A program made the position numbers and the translations under genes. A DNA stretch of 64,000 nucleotides, taken from positions 1-64,000 of the forward strand of contig NZ_QUEP01000003.1 of assembly GCF_003478035.1 (NCBI RefSeq), given 5' to 3'. Below the pieces are notes generated by a model, which worked only from the letters and a program-made list of their open reading frames with translations, did no database searches and was not told the DNA's origin. Shown piece by piece: positions 32,016 to 41,235 of this stretch. Numbering within the stretch: position 1 is the first letter of the stretch; every line of letters starts with the position of its first letter. The stretch comes from Clostridium sp. OF03-18AA. GTDB taxonomy: Bacteria > Bacillota > Clostridia > Lachnospirales > Lachnospiraceae.

Positions 32016-32825
32016 ATGTCATCCATGACCATCGCCCAGCTTCAGACCCACGTATTTTCCGATAAAATGCAGAACATCGAGGCTCTGCGCCCTCTGATCC
32101 AGAAAGCAAAAAATTCCGGCGCAGATCTCGTCTGCCTTCCGGAAATGTTCAACTGCCCCTATGAAACACCGAATTTCCCTGTTTATGCAGAAAAAGCAGG
32201 CGGACCGGTCTGGCAGGCGCTCTCTGACCTTGCAAAGGAATTCGGGATCTACTTTTCCGCCGGATCCGTCCCGGAATGTGACCAGGACGGACATGTTTTC
32301 AATACCGCCTATGTCTTTGACCGAAGTGGAAAGCAGATTGCCCGCCACAGAAAAGTCCACCTCTTCGACATTGATGTAAAAGGCGGACAGTATTTTAAAG
32401 AATCTGATACTCTGACTCCCGGAGACTCCGCTACCGTATTCGACACGGAATTTGGAAAAATCGGTCTCTGCATCTGTTTCGATATACGCTTTCCGGAGAT
32501 CTTCCGACGGATGGTGCTGGAAGGTGCTGATATCGTCCTTGTTCCGGCAGCCTTCAATATGACTACCGGACCGGCACACTGGGAGCTTACCTTCCGTGCC
32601 CGCGCTCTGGACAACCAGTTTTTTGTCTTCGGAACTTCTCCGGCGAGAGATCTCTCCGCCTCCTATCAGGCCTTCGGTCACTCTATCGCTGTCTCCCCAT
32701 GGGGCAGAGTCTTAAATCAGATGGATGAGCACGAGGGAATGCAGATCACTACCATTGATCTTGACGAGATCACGTCCGTCCGGGAGCAGCTTCCACTTCT
32801 GAAAACACGAATGGAGAATCTGTAA
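32016..32825 (+). CDS. carbon-nitrogen hydrolase, omega-amidase (Nit2)-like
   Basis: The 269-residue product has the nitrilase-superfamily triad: Glu43 (CLPEMFNCPYE), Lys113 (RHRKVHLFDID) and Cys154 (LCICFDIRFPE). Sequence style is that of Nit2/omega-amidases, which hydrolyse alpha-ketoglutaramate or succinamate to ammonia and the acid. TAAGGAGG precedes the ATG. It is a single plus-strand gene between minus-strand operons, with its own promoter and a terminator that covers its stop codon. The exact substrate is inferred. Confidence 0.93.
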   Translation: MSSMTIAQLQTHVFSDKMQNIEALRPLIQKAKNSGADLVCLPEMFNCPYETPNFPVYAEKAGGPVWQALSDLAKEFGIYFSAGSVPECDQDGHVFNTAYVFDRSGKQIARHRKVHLFDIDVKGGQYFKESDTLTPGDSATVFDTEFGKIGLCICFDIRFPEIFRRMVLEGADIVLVPAAFNMTTGPAHWELTFRARALDNQFFVFGTSPARDLSASYQAFGHSIAVSPWGRVLNQMDEHEGMQITTIDLDEITSVREQLPLLKTRMENL

Positions 32826-32842
32826 ATCAGGTTCTCCATTCG
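32808..32842. terminator. bidirectional terminator between the amidase gene and phoU
   Basis: CGAATGGAGAA and TTCTCCATTCG, with an inner CTG/CAG, make a perfect stem that contains the amidase stop codon; GTTTAAGTTTCC follows on the plus strand and GTGTTTTC on the minus strand. Confidence 0.6.
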
Positions 32843-32862
32843 TTTAAGTTTCCTTTTTATGC

Positions 32863-33525
32863 TTACAGATGCTCTTCCATCTCACTATTGCGATGAACAC
32901 CGGTGATCGCGTACTCCGCCCACTCCGCAATATTTGTTGCATGGTCACCGATCCGCTCCAGATATTTGGCGATCATCAAGACATCAAGAATCTGTTCCTG
33001 AGTTGCCTCACCGTTTAAGATACCATCGGCAAGTTCTTTTTTGACCTCATTAAAAAGGTTATCGATCACATCATCGTATTCAATAACTTCTTTTGTCTTT
33101 TTGAGATCTCCGTTTGCAAAGCTCTCGATGCTCTCACGAACCATAGATGCAACGGCTTTTGCCATCTCGCCAAGTCTTGTGGCCTTTACCGGAGCGGAAA
33201 GATCGGTCGTCTTTACGATCTCAGCGATATCGCCTGCCTGATCACCGATCCGCTCCAGATCCGTGATCATTTTTAAGGTGGAGGAAATCGTTCTGAGATC
33301 ACTTGCCACTGGCTGCTGCTCTAACAGGAGCTTCAAGCATTTGCTCTCGATGTCCCTCTCCTTTAAATCGACATTCGCGTCCGCTGCCAGAATCTTCGCT
33401 GCCTGTTCCCGATCCATGTTCATCAGTGCCTCGTACGCTCCGTCGATCATGCTCTCGCAAAGATTTCCCATCTCCGCGAGCATCTTATGCAGCTCTTCCA
33501 ACTGTTTTAAAAATGCATCTCTCAT
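32863..33525 (-). CDS. phoU: phosphate signalling protein PhoU
   Basis: The 220-residue all-helical product has two PhoU repeats with the metal motif E/DxxxD (ITDLERIGDQAGDIAEI and AKYLERIGDHATNIAEW). PhoU links the Pst transporter with the PhoR-type kinase and limits phosphate uptake. It is the last gene of pstSCAB-phoU, two bases after pstB. Length is normal for the family. Confidence 0.97.
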   Translation of the reverse strand: MRDAFLKQLEELHKMLAEMGNLCESMIDGAYEALMNMDREQAAKILAADANVDLKERDIESKCLKLLLEQQPVASDLRTISSTLKMITDLERIGDQAGDIAEIVKTTDLSAPVKATRLGEMAKAVASMVRESIESFANGDLKKTKEVIEYDDVIDNLFNEVKKELADGILNGEATQEQILDVLMIAKYLERIGDHATNIAEWAEYAITGVHRNSEMEEHL

Positions 33526-33527
33526 AA

Positions 33528-34289
33528 TCAGCCAAACCTCCCTGTGATGTAACTCTCTGTGCGCTCATCTCTCGGGTTCGCGAACAGATCGCCTGTATTA
33601 TTGTACTCGACGACCTCACCTAACAGGAAGAACGCGGTCTTATCAGAAATACGCGCTGCCTGCTGCATGTTGTGGGTGACGATCACGATCGTGTACTTAT
33701 CCTTTAACTCCATCGCCAGATCTTCAATTTTTGATGTGGAGATCGGATCCAGAGCAGAGGTCGGCTCATCCATCAGGATAACCTCCGGCTCTACTGCCAG
33801 AGTTCTTGCGATGCAGAGTCTCTGCTGCTGTCCGCCGGAGAGTCCCAGAGCACTTTTATTTAGGCGATCCTTCAGTTCATCCCAGATCGCCGCCTGCCGT
33901 AAGCTTCTCTCAACGATCTCATCGAGATCTGCTTTTTTTGTGATTCCGAAGATTCTCGGGCCGTAAGCCACATTGTCGTAGATGCTCTTCGGAAACGGAT
34001 TCGGCTGCTGGAAGACCATGCCGACCTTGTGACGCAGTGTGATGGCATCCATATCTTTAAATATGTTCTTTCCGTCAAATTCTACTTTTCCCTCGATCTT
34101 CACACCCTCCACAAGATCATTCATGCGGTTTAAGGTCTTTAAAAATGTGGACTTTCCGCATCCGGACGGTCCGATGAAAGCTGTGATCTTATGTTCATCG
34201 ATCTGCATGTTGATATCCTTCAACGCGTGGAAGGCGCCGTAATGCAGATTCAGCTTTTCGATATCAAATTTCGGTTTTATCGCTGTCAT
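33528..34289 (-). CDS. pstB: phosphate ABC transporter ATPase
   Basis: From ATG 34289 (GAGGAAAAA upstream) the product is 253 residues, the typical PstB length; an upstream frame to 34328 is leader. Motifs are Walker [10 protein letters not shown], signature [16 protein letters not shown], Walker [17 protein letters not shown] and H-loop [10 protein letters not shown]. It energises PstC-PstA. It lies between pstA and phoU in the standard order. Confidence 0.97.
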   Translation of the reverse strand: MTAIKPKFDIEKLNLHYGAFHALKDINMQIDEHKITAFIGPSGCGKSTFLKTLNRMNDLVEGVKIEGKVEFDGKNIFKDMDAITLRHKVGMVFQQPNPFPKSIYDNVAYGPRIFGITKKADLDEIVERSLRQAAIWDELKDRLNKSALGLSGGQQQRLCIARTLAVEPEVILMDEPTSALDPISTSKIEDLAMELKDKYTIVIVTHNMQQAARISDKTAFFLLGEVVEYNNTGDLFANPRDERTESYITGRFG

Positions 34290-34355
34290 ATATTTTTCCT
34301 CTCTAAAACTGTCATATGCCGGTCTCATGTATTGTTTCGGCTGTACGGCGTCTCC

Positions 34356-35234
34356 TTACGCTTCCTCGCCGGAATTCTTCTTCTTTAAGTGATGGCTCCA
34401 CACATTCGCACCGATGCTGAATGCCAGAACCAGGATCATAAGGACCGCGGAGGCGGTGTTCGCCAGTGCCTTATCCTGACCGTTTACCTGAAGGTTCCAG
34501 ATCTGGATCGACAATGTCTCTGCCGGGCGGAACGGGTTGAACGGGCAGGTCGGGGCTGCCAGGTTCCAGTTGCCCCAGCGCAGGTCACTTCCAGACCCTG
34601 TGGTGTAGAGGAGCGCCGCCGCCTCACCGAATCCACGTCCTGCCGCCAGGATGACGCCTGTCATGATGCGTGGGAGACATGCCGGAAGAAGTACATGGAA
34701 GATGGACTGCCATTTTGTCGCTCCAAGACCTAAACTCGCCTGAAAATATCCCGCCGGGAGTCCCTTGATGGCATCCTCGGTGGTCGTCGTGATAAGCGGA
34801 AGTGTCAGGATCGATACGGAGAGGGCACCCGCCATCAGGCTCTTTCCCATTCCGAAGAATACGAGGAATACCAGATATCCGAACAGGCCCACAACGATGG
34901 ACGGAAGGGAAGAAAGTGTCTCGATACACATTCTCAGAAACTTTGTCATTTTTCCCTGTTTCGCGTACATGGCCAGATAAATTCCGGCGCAGACACCGAG
35001 GGGGATGGATACCAGCAGGGAGATAAATACGAGATAGATCGTGTTGAACAACTGGTTTCCGATGCTTCCTTTTCTCGCGAAGCGGAACATCTCCGGCTTT
35101 GCCCCCATGAGACCGCCGATGATGACCTTGCCCGCAAAGCCGATCAGAAGAGCGAAGAAGAAGATCGCAACCAGGTAGAAAATGACTGTCATAACGCGGT
35201 CCACACCGCGTGAACGTCTGATCTTACTTTCCAT
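34356..35234 (-). CDS. pstA: phosphate ABC transporter permease PstA
   Basis: The 292-residue protein has six membrane segments and the binding-protein-dependent permease motif GLPAGYFQASLGLGATKWQS that contacts PstB. PLGVCAGIYLAMYAKQGK near 80 is typical of PstA. It forms the channel with PstC. It begins four bases after pstC and ends about 65 bases before the pstB start. Confidence 0.97.
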   Translation of the reverse strand: MESKIRRSRGVDRVMTVIFYLVAIFFFALLIGFAGKVIIGGLMGAKPEMFRFARKGSIGNQLFNTIYLVFISLLVSIPLGVCAGIYLAMYAKQGKMTKFLRMCIETLSSLPSIVVGLFGYLVFLVFFGMGKSLMAGALSVSILTLPLITTTTEDAIKGLPAGYFQASLGLGATKWQSIFHVLLPACLPRIMTGVILAAGRGFGEAAALLYTTGSGSDLRWGNWNLAAPTCPFNPFRPAETLSIQIWNLQVNGQDKALANTASAVLMILVLAFSIGANVWSHHLKKKNSGEEA

Positions 35235-35237
35235 GGT

Positions 35238-36221
35238 CTAATTTTCCCCCTTTGCTGCGAACTGCTTTACCGGCACTGCCGTCGTGCTGGTTTTCACAGA
35301 TGTGCTTGTTTTTTCTTCTTTCTCCGGCTTTACCGCTGTCACATGATGGATCAGGAAGATGAAGAACAGGGAGATTGCAAATAACAACAGTGCCATGGTC
35401 CAGAGTGCGGATTTCATCTCGCCGCCCTCCATGGCGTTGCCCATCTGGGCCGCGATCTCGGTGGTCAGAGTCTTTGTCGTTGAAAAAATGCTTGTGGGAA
35501 GCGCTGTTGTCTGACCGATGACCATGGCAACCGCCAGGGCCTCACCGAAGGCTCTCGCGAGACCTAAGATCACACCGGAAATGATTCCAGGCGCTGCCGC
35601 CGGAACTACGATCCGGTATATGGTCTGCCAGCGGGTAGAGCCGAGTCCGTACGCCGCCATTCTGCATTCCTTCGGTACGGAGTGAAGGGCATCCGCCGCA
35701 ACACTTGTGATCGTCGGGAAGATCATGACCGCTAAGACCAGACCTGCTGCCAAGATGGAATGTCCCACCTGACGGTCAAACAAGATCTTGATCGCCGGTA
35801 CAAGCACCGTAAGCCCCACCCAGCCATAGACAACAGACGGGATCCCGGCGAAGATCTCGACTACCGGGCGGTAGAATTTCTCGCCAAACTCCGGGGAGAT
35901 CTCCGTGATGAAGATCGCTGATCCCAGGGAAAACGGAGTCGCGATGAGAAGCGCCAGGCCGCAGGTGCAGAGCGACCCAGCGATGAAGATCAGCGCACCG
36001 ATGCTGCCGCCGCCTGCCATATTGTCCTCCGGTGCCCAGTCTGCAGATCCTAAGAATTCCAGGAAGGAATGTCTGTAAACCAGGAATGTGGATGATCCCT
36101 TGTATACAAGGAACGCGCCGATCACGATCGTCAGAAGAATTACGAACAGTCCACAGACGGTCATCAGATCCCGCCACAGATATTCTCTGACGAACATGCT
36201 TTTTTCTTTACCATTCTTCAT
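35238..36221 (-). CDS. pstC: phosphate ABC transporter permease PstC
   Basis: The 327-residue protein has six membrane segments, EDNMAGGGSIGALIFIAGSL in the first half and the permease loop SVPKECRMAAYGLGSTRWQT. The last 30 residues are a Lys/Thr/Ser-rich tail (KEEKTSTSVKTSTTAVPVKQ) beyond the usual end. AGGAGG precedes the ATG. A strong hairpin separates it from pstS, a common way to make more of the binding protein than of the permeases. Confidence 0.96.
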   Translation of the reverse strand: MKNGKEKSMFVREYLWRDLMTVCGLFVILLTIVIGAFLVYKGSSTFLVYRHSFLEFLGSADWAPEDNMAGGGSIGALIFIAGSLCTCGLALLIATPFSLGSAIFITEISPEFGEKFYRPVVEIFAGIPSVVYGWVGLTVLVPAIKILFDRQVGHSILAAGLVLAVMIFPTITSVAADALHSVPKECRMAAYGLGSTRWQTIYRIVVPAAAPGIISGVILGLARAFGEALAVAMVIGQTTALPTSIFSTTKTLTTEIAAQMGNAMEGGEMKSALWTMALLLFAISLFFIFLIHHVTAVKPEKEEKTSTSVKTSTTAVPVKQFAAKGEN

Positions 36222-36271
36222 AAGTCCTCCTGCTTCCTATATTCGAAGCAAATTCTATCATAAATCATATC

Positions 36272-36301
36272 GGGGCGGGCCAGATTCGTCTGCCCCGCCC
36301 C
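36272..36301 (-). promoter_or_regulatory. intercistronic hairpin between pstS and pstC
   Basis: GGGGCGGGCCAGA and TCTGCCCCGCCCC pair with one mismatch around TTCG. No long T run follows, so partial termination or protection of the pstS message is more likely than full termination. Confidence 0.6.
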
Positions 36302-36388
36302 TGTTTCGCAGCTCTCTTGTCCATGTCCTCTTTTTTCTTTCATCCGGTCGGATCATGGCTCACTGCCCGGTCTTAAGTTTTGTCTCAA

Positions 36389-37339
36389 TTAATGCTCAGT
36401 ATTTGTCATCTTGGAAGATACGCCGTATCCTAAGGATTCCATCTTTGCGCCGTACTCATCGGACATGATGTAGTCAAGGAATGCGCTTACAACTTCGTCC
36501 GGCTCACCCTTTGTATACATATGCTCAAATGTCCATACCGGATATTTTCCAGCGTATGTATTTTCAAGTGTCGGCTCTGCGCCATCGATCGCTACGGTTG
36601 CAACTCCCGCATCACCTGTCAGATAGGAAAGTGCTACATATCCGATTGCACCCTTCGTATCTTTTACATTCTGAAGAAGAACACCGGAATCATCTGTTTC
36701 CATGGAAGTGTTGGAAGCTTCCTCATTTCCGTCGAGCGCGTATTTCTGGAAGGTTGCTCTTGTACCGGAAGATGTCGGTCTTGTTACAAGGACGATGCTC
36801 TCATCCGGTCCACCGACTTCTTTCCAGTTTGTTGTCTTTCCTGTGAAGATGTCGATGAGCTGCTGTTTTGTAAGATCCTCAACGCCGCCTTCTTTTACAT
36901 CGTTATTTACGATTGGAGCCATTGTGACTACGCATACCTGATGATCAACAAGCTCTTTTGCCTGTGCTTCGTCAAGCTTTGCGGATGCCTCAACATCGGA
37001 GTTACCAATATTTACGGTTCCCTCGGAAACCTGCTTTAAGCCCTCTCCGGATCCGCCTGCATCGATCGTGATGGAAACGTCCGGGTATTTCTCGATAAAC
37101 ATGTCTGCCGCATCATCAACCAGCGGTTTTAATGCGGAAGAACCTGCCGCTGTGATGGAACCGGTGAGCGCTGCTGTCTCGGTTGCTGCTGTTGTATCTG
37201 CTGCCGCTGCGGTCGTGTCTGCTGCCGCTGTCGTCGCTGCTGCTGTTGTGGATGCTGTACTGCTGCTTCCGCATCCTGTCATCATGCTGACTGCTAAAAC
37301 TCCTGCACCTGCAAGTGCCATTACTTTTCTTGTTTTCAT
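36389..37339 (-). CDS. pstS: phosphate-binding lipoprotein PstS
   Basis: The 316-residue product has a lipoprotein signal with Cys23 (AVSMMTGCGSS). Residues about 27-60 are a low-complexity Ala/Thr linker (TTAAADTTAAAADTTAATET). The binding domain carries TAAGSSALKPLVDDAA, IDAGGSGEGLKQV, VGGPDESIVLVTRPTSSGTR and GAIGYVALSYL, the PstS phosphate site pattern. AGGAGGAG precedes the ATG. It leads the pst operon; no Pho box or promoter could be fixed with confidence in the AT-rich region upstream. Confidence 0.97.
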   Translation of the reverse strand: MKTRKVMALAGAGVLAVSMMTGCGSSSTASTTAAATTAAADTTAAAADTTAATETAALTGSITAAGSSALKPLVDDAADMFIEKYPDVSITIDAGGSGEGLKQVSEGTVNIGNSDVEASAKLDEAQAKELVDHQVCVVTMAPIVNNDVKEGGVEDLTKQQLIDIFTGKTTNWKEVGGPDESIVLVTRPTSSGTRATFQKYALDGNEEASNTSMETDDSGVLLQNVKDTKGAIGYVALSYLTGDAGVATVAIDGAEPTLENTYAGKYPVWTFEHMYTKGEPDEVVSAFLDYIMSDEYGAKMESLGYGVSSKMTNTEH

Positions 37340-37515
37340 AATCTTCTCCTCCTCAAAGGTCTTTGTTTTTGTTTTTTCTTTCTCTGTACAGTAATATTTT
37401 TATCACGAAACAAAAAATGCAAAAACCATGATTCGGTAACTAGTTTGTATAATCTATGTAAATTGTAAATTCAAAATTTCGTTTAAAAATATAGCCGGGT
37501 AAAACCAGTTCTCTC

Positions 37516-37614
37516 AAACAAGTGAAAACACGCTTCGCGAGTTTCCCCTTGTTATCCCGACAGTCGCCAAGGTCTCGCGCAAGCGCGGACTTTGGCTCGT
37601 TGTTCGCGTAAATA
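37516..37614. repeat. dispersed structured repeat R2, copy 1
   Basis: This 99-base stretch matches 53012-53110 at 94 positions with no gaps. It holds two hairpins: AACAAG/CTTGTT around a GAAAAC-CGC-TTC-GCG-GTTTC stem, and GCCAAGGT/ACTTTGGC around CGCG-CAAG-CGCG. It lies between the pstS leader and the terminator of the LCP gene. Confidence 0.8.
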
Positions 37615-37617
37615 CAG

Positions 37618-37683
37618 AAAAAAACGCACCGCCTGACCGCCCGGAATTTTCACTCCGGACTCATCAGACGATGCGTCTTTTCT
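37618..37683 (-). terminator. terminator after the LCP gene
   Basis: On the minus strand a stem pairing GACGCATCGTCTGA with TCAGGCGGTGCG, with inner TCCGG/CCGGA, is followed by TTTTTTT. Confidence 0.75.
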
Positions 37684-37791
37684 CTTTATGATCCTGAACT
37701 TTTTACATTCTTCGGTCCGCCATAGCAGCTTCCCGCAGCCATTCGATCACCATGATCCTACAGGAGCGGCTTTCCGGCCCTCCTGCGCTCC

Positions 37792-39558
37792 TTATACTCC
37801 TGCTGCCGGACCTTCCGGTGCGACTGCACCACCTGGAACCGTCACGGAGCTCTGTGCTTCTGACTGGGATGCCGGACCGGCGCTCGTTGTCGCCTCCGGT
37901 ACTGCCGCGGTGGAATGCTCATATCCCGGTCCGACCGGAACTTCCGCTGTTGTCTCCTGCGGATTTGATGGATGGAATGCCTCTGTGGAGGTCTCTGCTT
38001 CATCCGTCGGGCTCGCCGCATGACTCTCCGTCGGTTTCACATAGATATTTCCATGCTCATCCGTCTCATAAGCCGCGCTGCTGCTCTCATGACTTCCGGA
38101 AGAAGTCTCGATCGGCTTTCCATCTGGTCCCGTCTCAGTCTCCTTTGTGCTCTCCGATTCTTTTCTCGACTCATTGAGCATGGATTCCATCTGGGACTCT
38201 TCCTGACTCTCCTTCTTGCTCTCTTCCTCGGCAGAAAGTGTCGTAGACTCTGTCGCTCCCTTCGGGATATAGCCCTGATCAGTCGCTACATGGTCGATCT
38301 CCTTGCCTGCCTTGCTGAGTCCTGTAGCCGAGGCGATCTTGCTGCTGATCGTCTGAACAGTGCTCGACGGTGTGTAGTTCTCCTCCGCATAGAGGAAGTT
38401 ATGGAGACTTGTCACGTTGCTGACAAGCGTCTGCGGGATAACGCAGGCCGCGTTGTTTTTTCCGATCTTGATCTTCTTCTCTCCGCGTGCTGCCGGGAAT
38501 CCCATGCTGTCGCCGAGATGATACTTTGTGATATTCTTCACCATCGGAAGAAGATCATTGACATTGATGTTTGTTGCACACATTGCGGACATATTTCCCA
38601 CAAGGCTGTTTAAGGTCGCGAAATCTGCTTTCTTTGCCTTCTCAAATGCCTTCTGGATGACAAGTCTCTGACGCTCGGTACGCGCGTAGTCACTGTCCAT
38701 CAGACGGAGACGTCCGTAAGCAACGGCCTGGACACCGTCTAAGTGGTTCACACCGGCGCTCTTCAACTGAACAGATCCGATTCCGGTACCTTTTACAGTC
38801 TCTGTGATAAATGCGTTAATATAATAAAACTCAGATTTACTGATATCGATATCAACACCGCCAAGGATATTGATTGCAGTCGCGACTGCTTTCCAGTTGA
38901 ATGCAACATAGTGTGTGATATTGAGATCCAGGTTTTTATTCAGTGCCTTGACCGCCTGTTCCGGACCGCCAAGAGCGTATGCCGCGTTGATCTTATTATA
39001 TGTGTTTTTGTCACTCACATTCAGGTAAGTATCACGGAATACGGATGCCAGTTTGATCTCACCTGTCTCACGATTTAAGTTTGCGATCATGATAACGTCG
39101 GACTGGCTTCCCTTTCCGGTCGATCCGTCACGGGAATCCAGACCAAACACGGCGATGGTCCAGTATCCTTTTTCCATCTTATCCCTCATTTCCAGAGAGA
39201 TATTCTCATTCAGAACATCTTTCAGATCGAACTCATTCTGTCCGTTCATTTTTCCGAAGTTGTGCTGGATATATGCGTAGACAGCTCCGGAGAACCCAAG
39301 CACCAGAACGATCAGTGCGATCAGAACACCGATGATGATCTTTTTCTTTTTGTTTCCGTTTTTGCGTCTCTTGTGGTTATGGGAACCTGCGCCATGGCTC
39401 TTCGCTGCTGCGCGCCCTGCCCGGCTTCCCGGATCCGCACTCATGGAATACAGATTTTCTGTCTCGTGGGAATGATGCTTTGCAGCTGTCTCCCTTTCGC
39501 TCTCACGCCGTCTGCTTTTTCTTGCGCGCGAACGGTCTAATTCGTCTTCATAATTCAT
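37792..39558 (-). CDS. LytR-CpsA-Psr (LCP) family wall polymer ligase
   Basis: The 588-residue protein has a Ser/Arg/His-rich cytoplasmic head (1-72), one membrane segment (IIIGVLIALIVLVLGFSGAV, about 75-95) and an LCP domain (about 130-310) with GLDSRDGSTGKGSQSDVIMI, VFRDTYLNV, INAAYALGG and YGRLRLMDSDYARTERQR, including the Asp/Arg residues that bind the polyprenyl pyrophosphate. LCP enzymes link wall polymers to peptidoglycan. The last 160 residues are a Ser/Thr/Glu/Pro-rich disordered tail outside the cell. It directly follows the initiating sugar transferase gene, so it probably attaches the polysaccharide made by this cluster. Confidence 0.93.
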   Translation of the reverse strand: MNYEDELDRSRARKSRRRESERETAAKHHSHETENLYSMSADPGSRAGRAAAKSHGAGSHNHKRRKNGNKKKKIIIGVLIALIVLVLGFSGAVYAYIQHNFGKMNGQNEFDLKDVLNENISLEMRDKMEKGYWTIAVFGLDSRDGSTGKGSQSDVIMIANLNRETGEIKLASVFRDTYLNVSDKNTYNKINAAYALGGPEQAVKALNKNLDLNITHYVAFNWKAVATAINILGGVDIDISKSEFYYINAFITETVKGTGIGSVQLKSAGVNHLDGVQAVAYGRLRLMDSDYARTERQRLVIQKAFEKAKKADFATLNSLVGNMSAMCATNINVNDLLPMVKNITKYHLGDSMGFPAARGEKKIKIGKNNAACVIPQTLVSNVTSLHNFLYAEENYTPSSTVQTISSKIASATGLSKAGKEIDHVATDQGYIPKGATESTTLSAEEESKKESQEESQMESMLNESRKESESTKETETGPDGKPIETSSGSHESSSAAYETDEHGNIYVKPTESHAASPTDEAETSTEAFHPSNPQETTAEVPVGPGYEHSTAAVPEATTSAGPASQSEAQSSVTVPGGAVAPEGPAAGV

Positions 39559-39574
39559 GTCATTTGTCCTCGTA

Positions 39575-40993
39575 TTAGTAAGCGTTTTTATTGATGAATC
39601 CCTTGAAAACTGTTAAGAACATGATCTTGAAATCAAGACCAAGCGTCCAGTTCTCGATATAGTAGAGATCGTGCTCGATCCGCTTAATGATCGAGGTATC
39701 TCCACGATAACCATTCACCTGTGCCCAACCGGTAAGACCGGGACGGACTTGATGTTTGATCATATATCGCGGGATTTCTTCCTTAAATTTTTCAACGAAA
39801 AACGGCCGTTCTGGTCTCGGTCCCACAAGACTCATATCCCCCATGAGAATATTGAAAAACTGTGGAACCTCATCGATGCTTGTACGGCGGATGATTTTTC
39901 CGATGAGAGTTACACGGGCATCTCCCTTTGTCGTCCAGCGGCTCTTTTCCTTACTTGGATCCTGGACCGTCATGGAACGGAACTTATACATCTTAAACGG
40001 GCGGTTGTGAAGTCCGACCCGTTCCTGACAGAAAATGATCGGTCCCGGAGATGTCAGTTTGATGAGCAGTGCCACGATCAGCATGATCGGGGAGAATAAA
40101 ACGATCCCCACGATCGCACCCACGATATCCACAGCTCTCTTGATCGCTGCATTCACCGGATCATTTAGCGGAACACGGCGGATGTGGATCACCGGTAGTC
40201 CCTGGAGATCCTCCATATAGGGGATCGTCGGGATAATATTCCCATAATCCGGGATAAATTTCGTGTGTACGCCGGATTTTTCACAGAGCGCAACAATATG
40301 GCGGAGCTTTTCATATTCGCCAAGGCTCAGTGTAACGGCGATCTCATCGAGACTGTTCTGCTCTAAAATATAATCAAGGTCCTCGACACAACCGATGACC
40401 TTAACTCCCTTATACTCACTTCCGCGTTCCTTCGTATCATCAATGATCCCGCGGATCCTGTATCCCCATTCCGGATTCTTATTCACCCGGTCGATAAAAC
40501 CTTCTGCCGCGGAGGAATATCCTACCAAAAGGATATGTTTCTGATTGTATCCTTTCGAGCGCATGGACCGGAGCACGATCCGGATCCCGTTCCGCTCGAT
40601 CGTCATAAATGCCACGTTCAGAACGTAGAAATATACAACCAGCCTCTGGGAGAAGTTGTAGAGGTGCGGCTCTTTTCTTCCCAGGTACAGGACAAGACCG
40701 AAAATTAAAAATCCGATCGAGTTTGCCTTAAAGATCTTTCCGAATTCGTTTCTGCGCCCAAGCACACGCTTTGGGGTGTACAGTCCAAATAAGGAGTACA
40801 AAAGCAGATACGCCGGAATAATAACGAGCAGCGCGCCAAAATAAAATCCGACCTCAAGTGTCCGTTTTCCAAGCTGGTTCGCCCATCCGCTTCCGATCAC
40901 GATAAACCATGCGAGCAGATAAGAGAACGCGGTCACGCAGGCATCAAGCACCACATGAAAACGGTTGAGGCTCTTTTGATTGTCTTTGATCAT
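39575..40993 (-). CDS. polyprenyl glycosyl-phosphotransferase (initiating transferase)
   Basis: The 472-residue protein has four N-terminal membrane segments, a CoA-binding-like middle domain (GYSSAAEGFIDRVNKNPEWG) and a C-terminal bacterial sugar transferase domain with KMYKFRSM, RRTSIDEVPQFFNILMGD, SLVGPRPERP and RPGLTGWAQVNGYRG. It loads the first sugar phosphate on undecaprenyl phosphate. AGGGTG precedes the ATG. It is first in a two-gene unit with the LCP gene under its own promoter. Confidence 0.95.
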   Translation of the reverse strand: MIKDNQKSLNRFHVVLDACVTAFSYLLAWFIVIGSGWANQLGKRTLEVGFYFGALLVIIPAYLLLYSLFGLYTPKRVLGRRNEFGKIFKANSIGFLIFGLVLYLGRKEPHLYNFSQRLVVYFYVLNVAFMTIERNGIRIVLRSMRSKGYNQKHILLVGYSSAAEGFIDRVNKNPEWGYRIRGIIDDTKERGSEYKGVKVIGCVEDLDYILEQNSLDEIAVTLSLGEYEKLRHIVALCEKSGVHTKFIPDYGNIIPTIPYMEDLQGLPVIHIRRVPLNDPVNAAIKRAVDIVGAIVGIVLFSPIMLIVALLIKLTSPGPIIFCQERVGLHNRPFKMYKFRSMTVQDPSKEKSRWTTKGDARVTLIGKIIRRTSIDEVPQFFNILMGDMSLVGPRPERPFFVEKFKEEIPRYMIKHQVRPGLTGWAQVNGYRGDTSIIKRIEHDLYYIENWTLGLDFKIMFLTVFKGFINKNAY

Positions 40994-41107
40994 ATGATTT
41001 CACCCTGTTTTCCAAGGAAAATGCTGTCAGTTTTATTGTTCCGCAGCATTGTAATGGTGACAGCCCGGTCAGAGCATAGTACCGCCATCGTAAAATTATG
41101 CATACAT

Positions 41108-41135
41108 AGTATACATAAATTTTTCCTGTTTGCAA
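41108..41135 (-). promoter_or_regulatory. sigma-A promoter of the sugar transferase-LCP unit
   Basis: TTGCAA (41130-41135), 16 bases and TATACT (41108-41113) on the minus strand. Confidence 0.65.
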
Positions 41136-41177
41136 ATAAACGTTTTCTTAAGAAAATCTGAGATTTCCGTAAAATAT

Positions 41178-41223
41178 CGGTTACAGTACGCGGACATTCC
41201 CTGTCCGCGCACTGCAGCAACCG
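41178..41223 (-). terminator. terminator of the glycosyltransferase operon
   Basis: CGCGGACA and TGTCCGCG form a perfect inner stem extended by CAGT/ACTG and CGGTT/AACCG; on the minus strand ATATTTTA follows. It starts 12 bases after the last glycosyltransferase stop. Confidence 0.7.
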
Positions 41224-41235
41224 TTGAATTGCAAT

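Noticed and set aside
37618..37683. CTGATGAGTCCG on the minus strand, resembling a hammerhead ribozyme core
   Set aside because: The required GAAA after stem II and a cleavage-site stem are missing; the sequence is explained by an intrinsic terminator stem.
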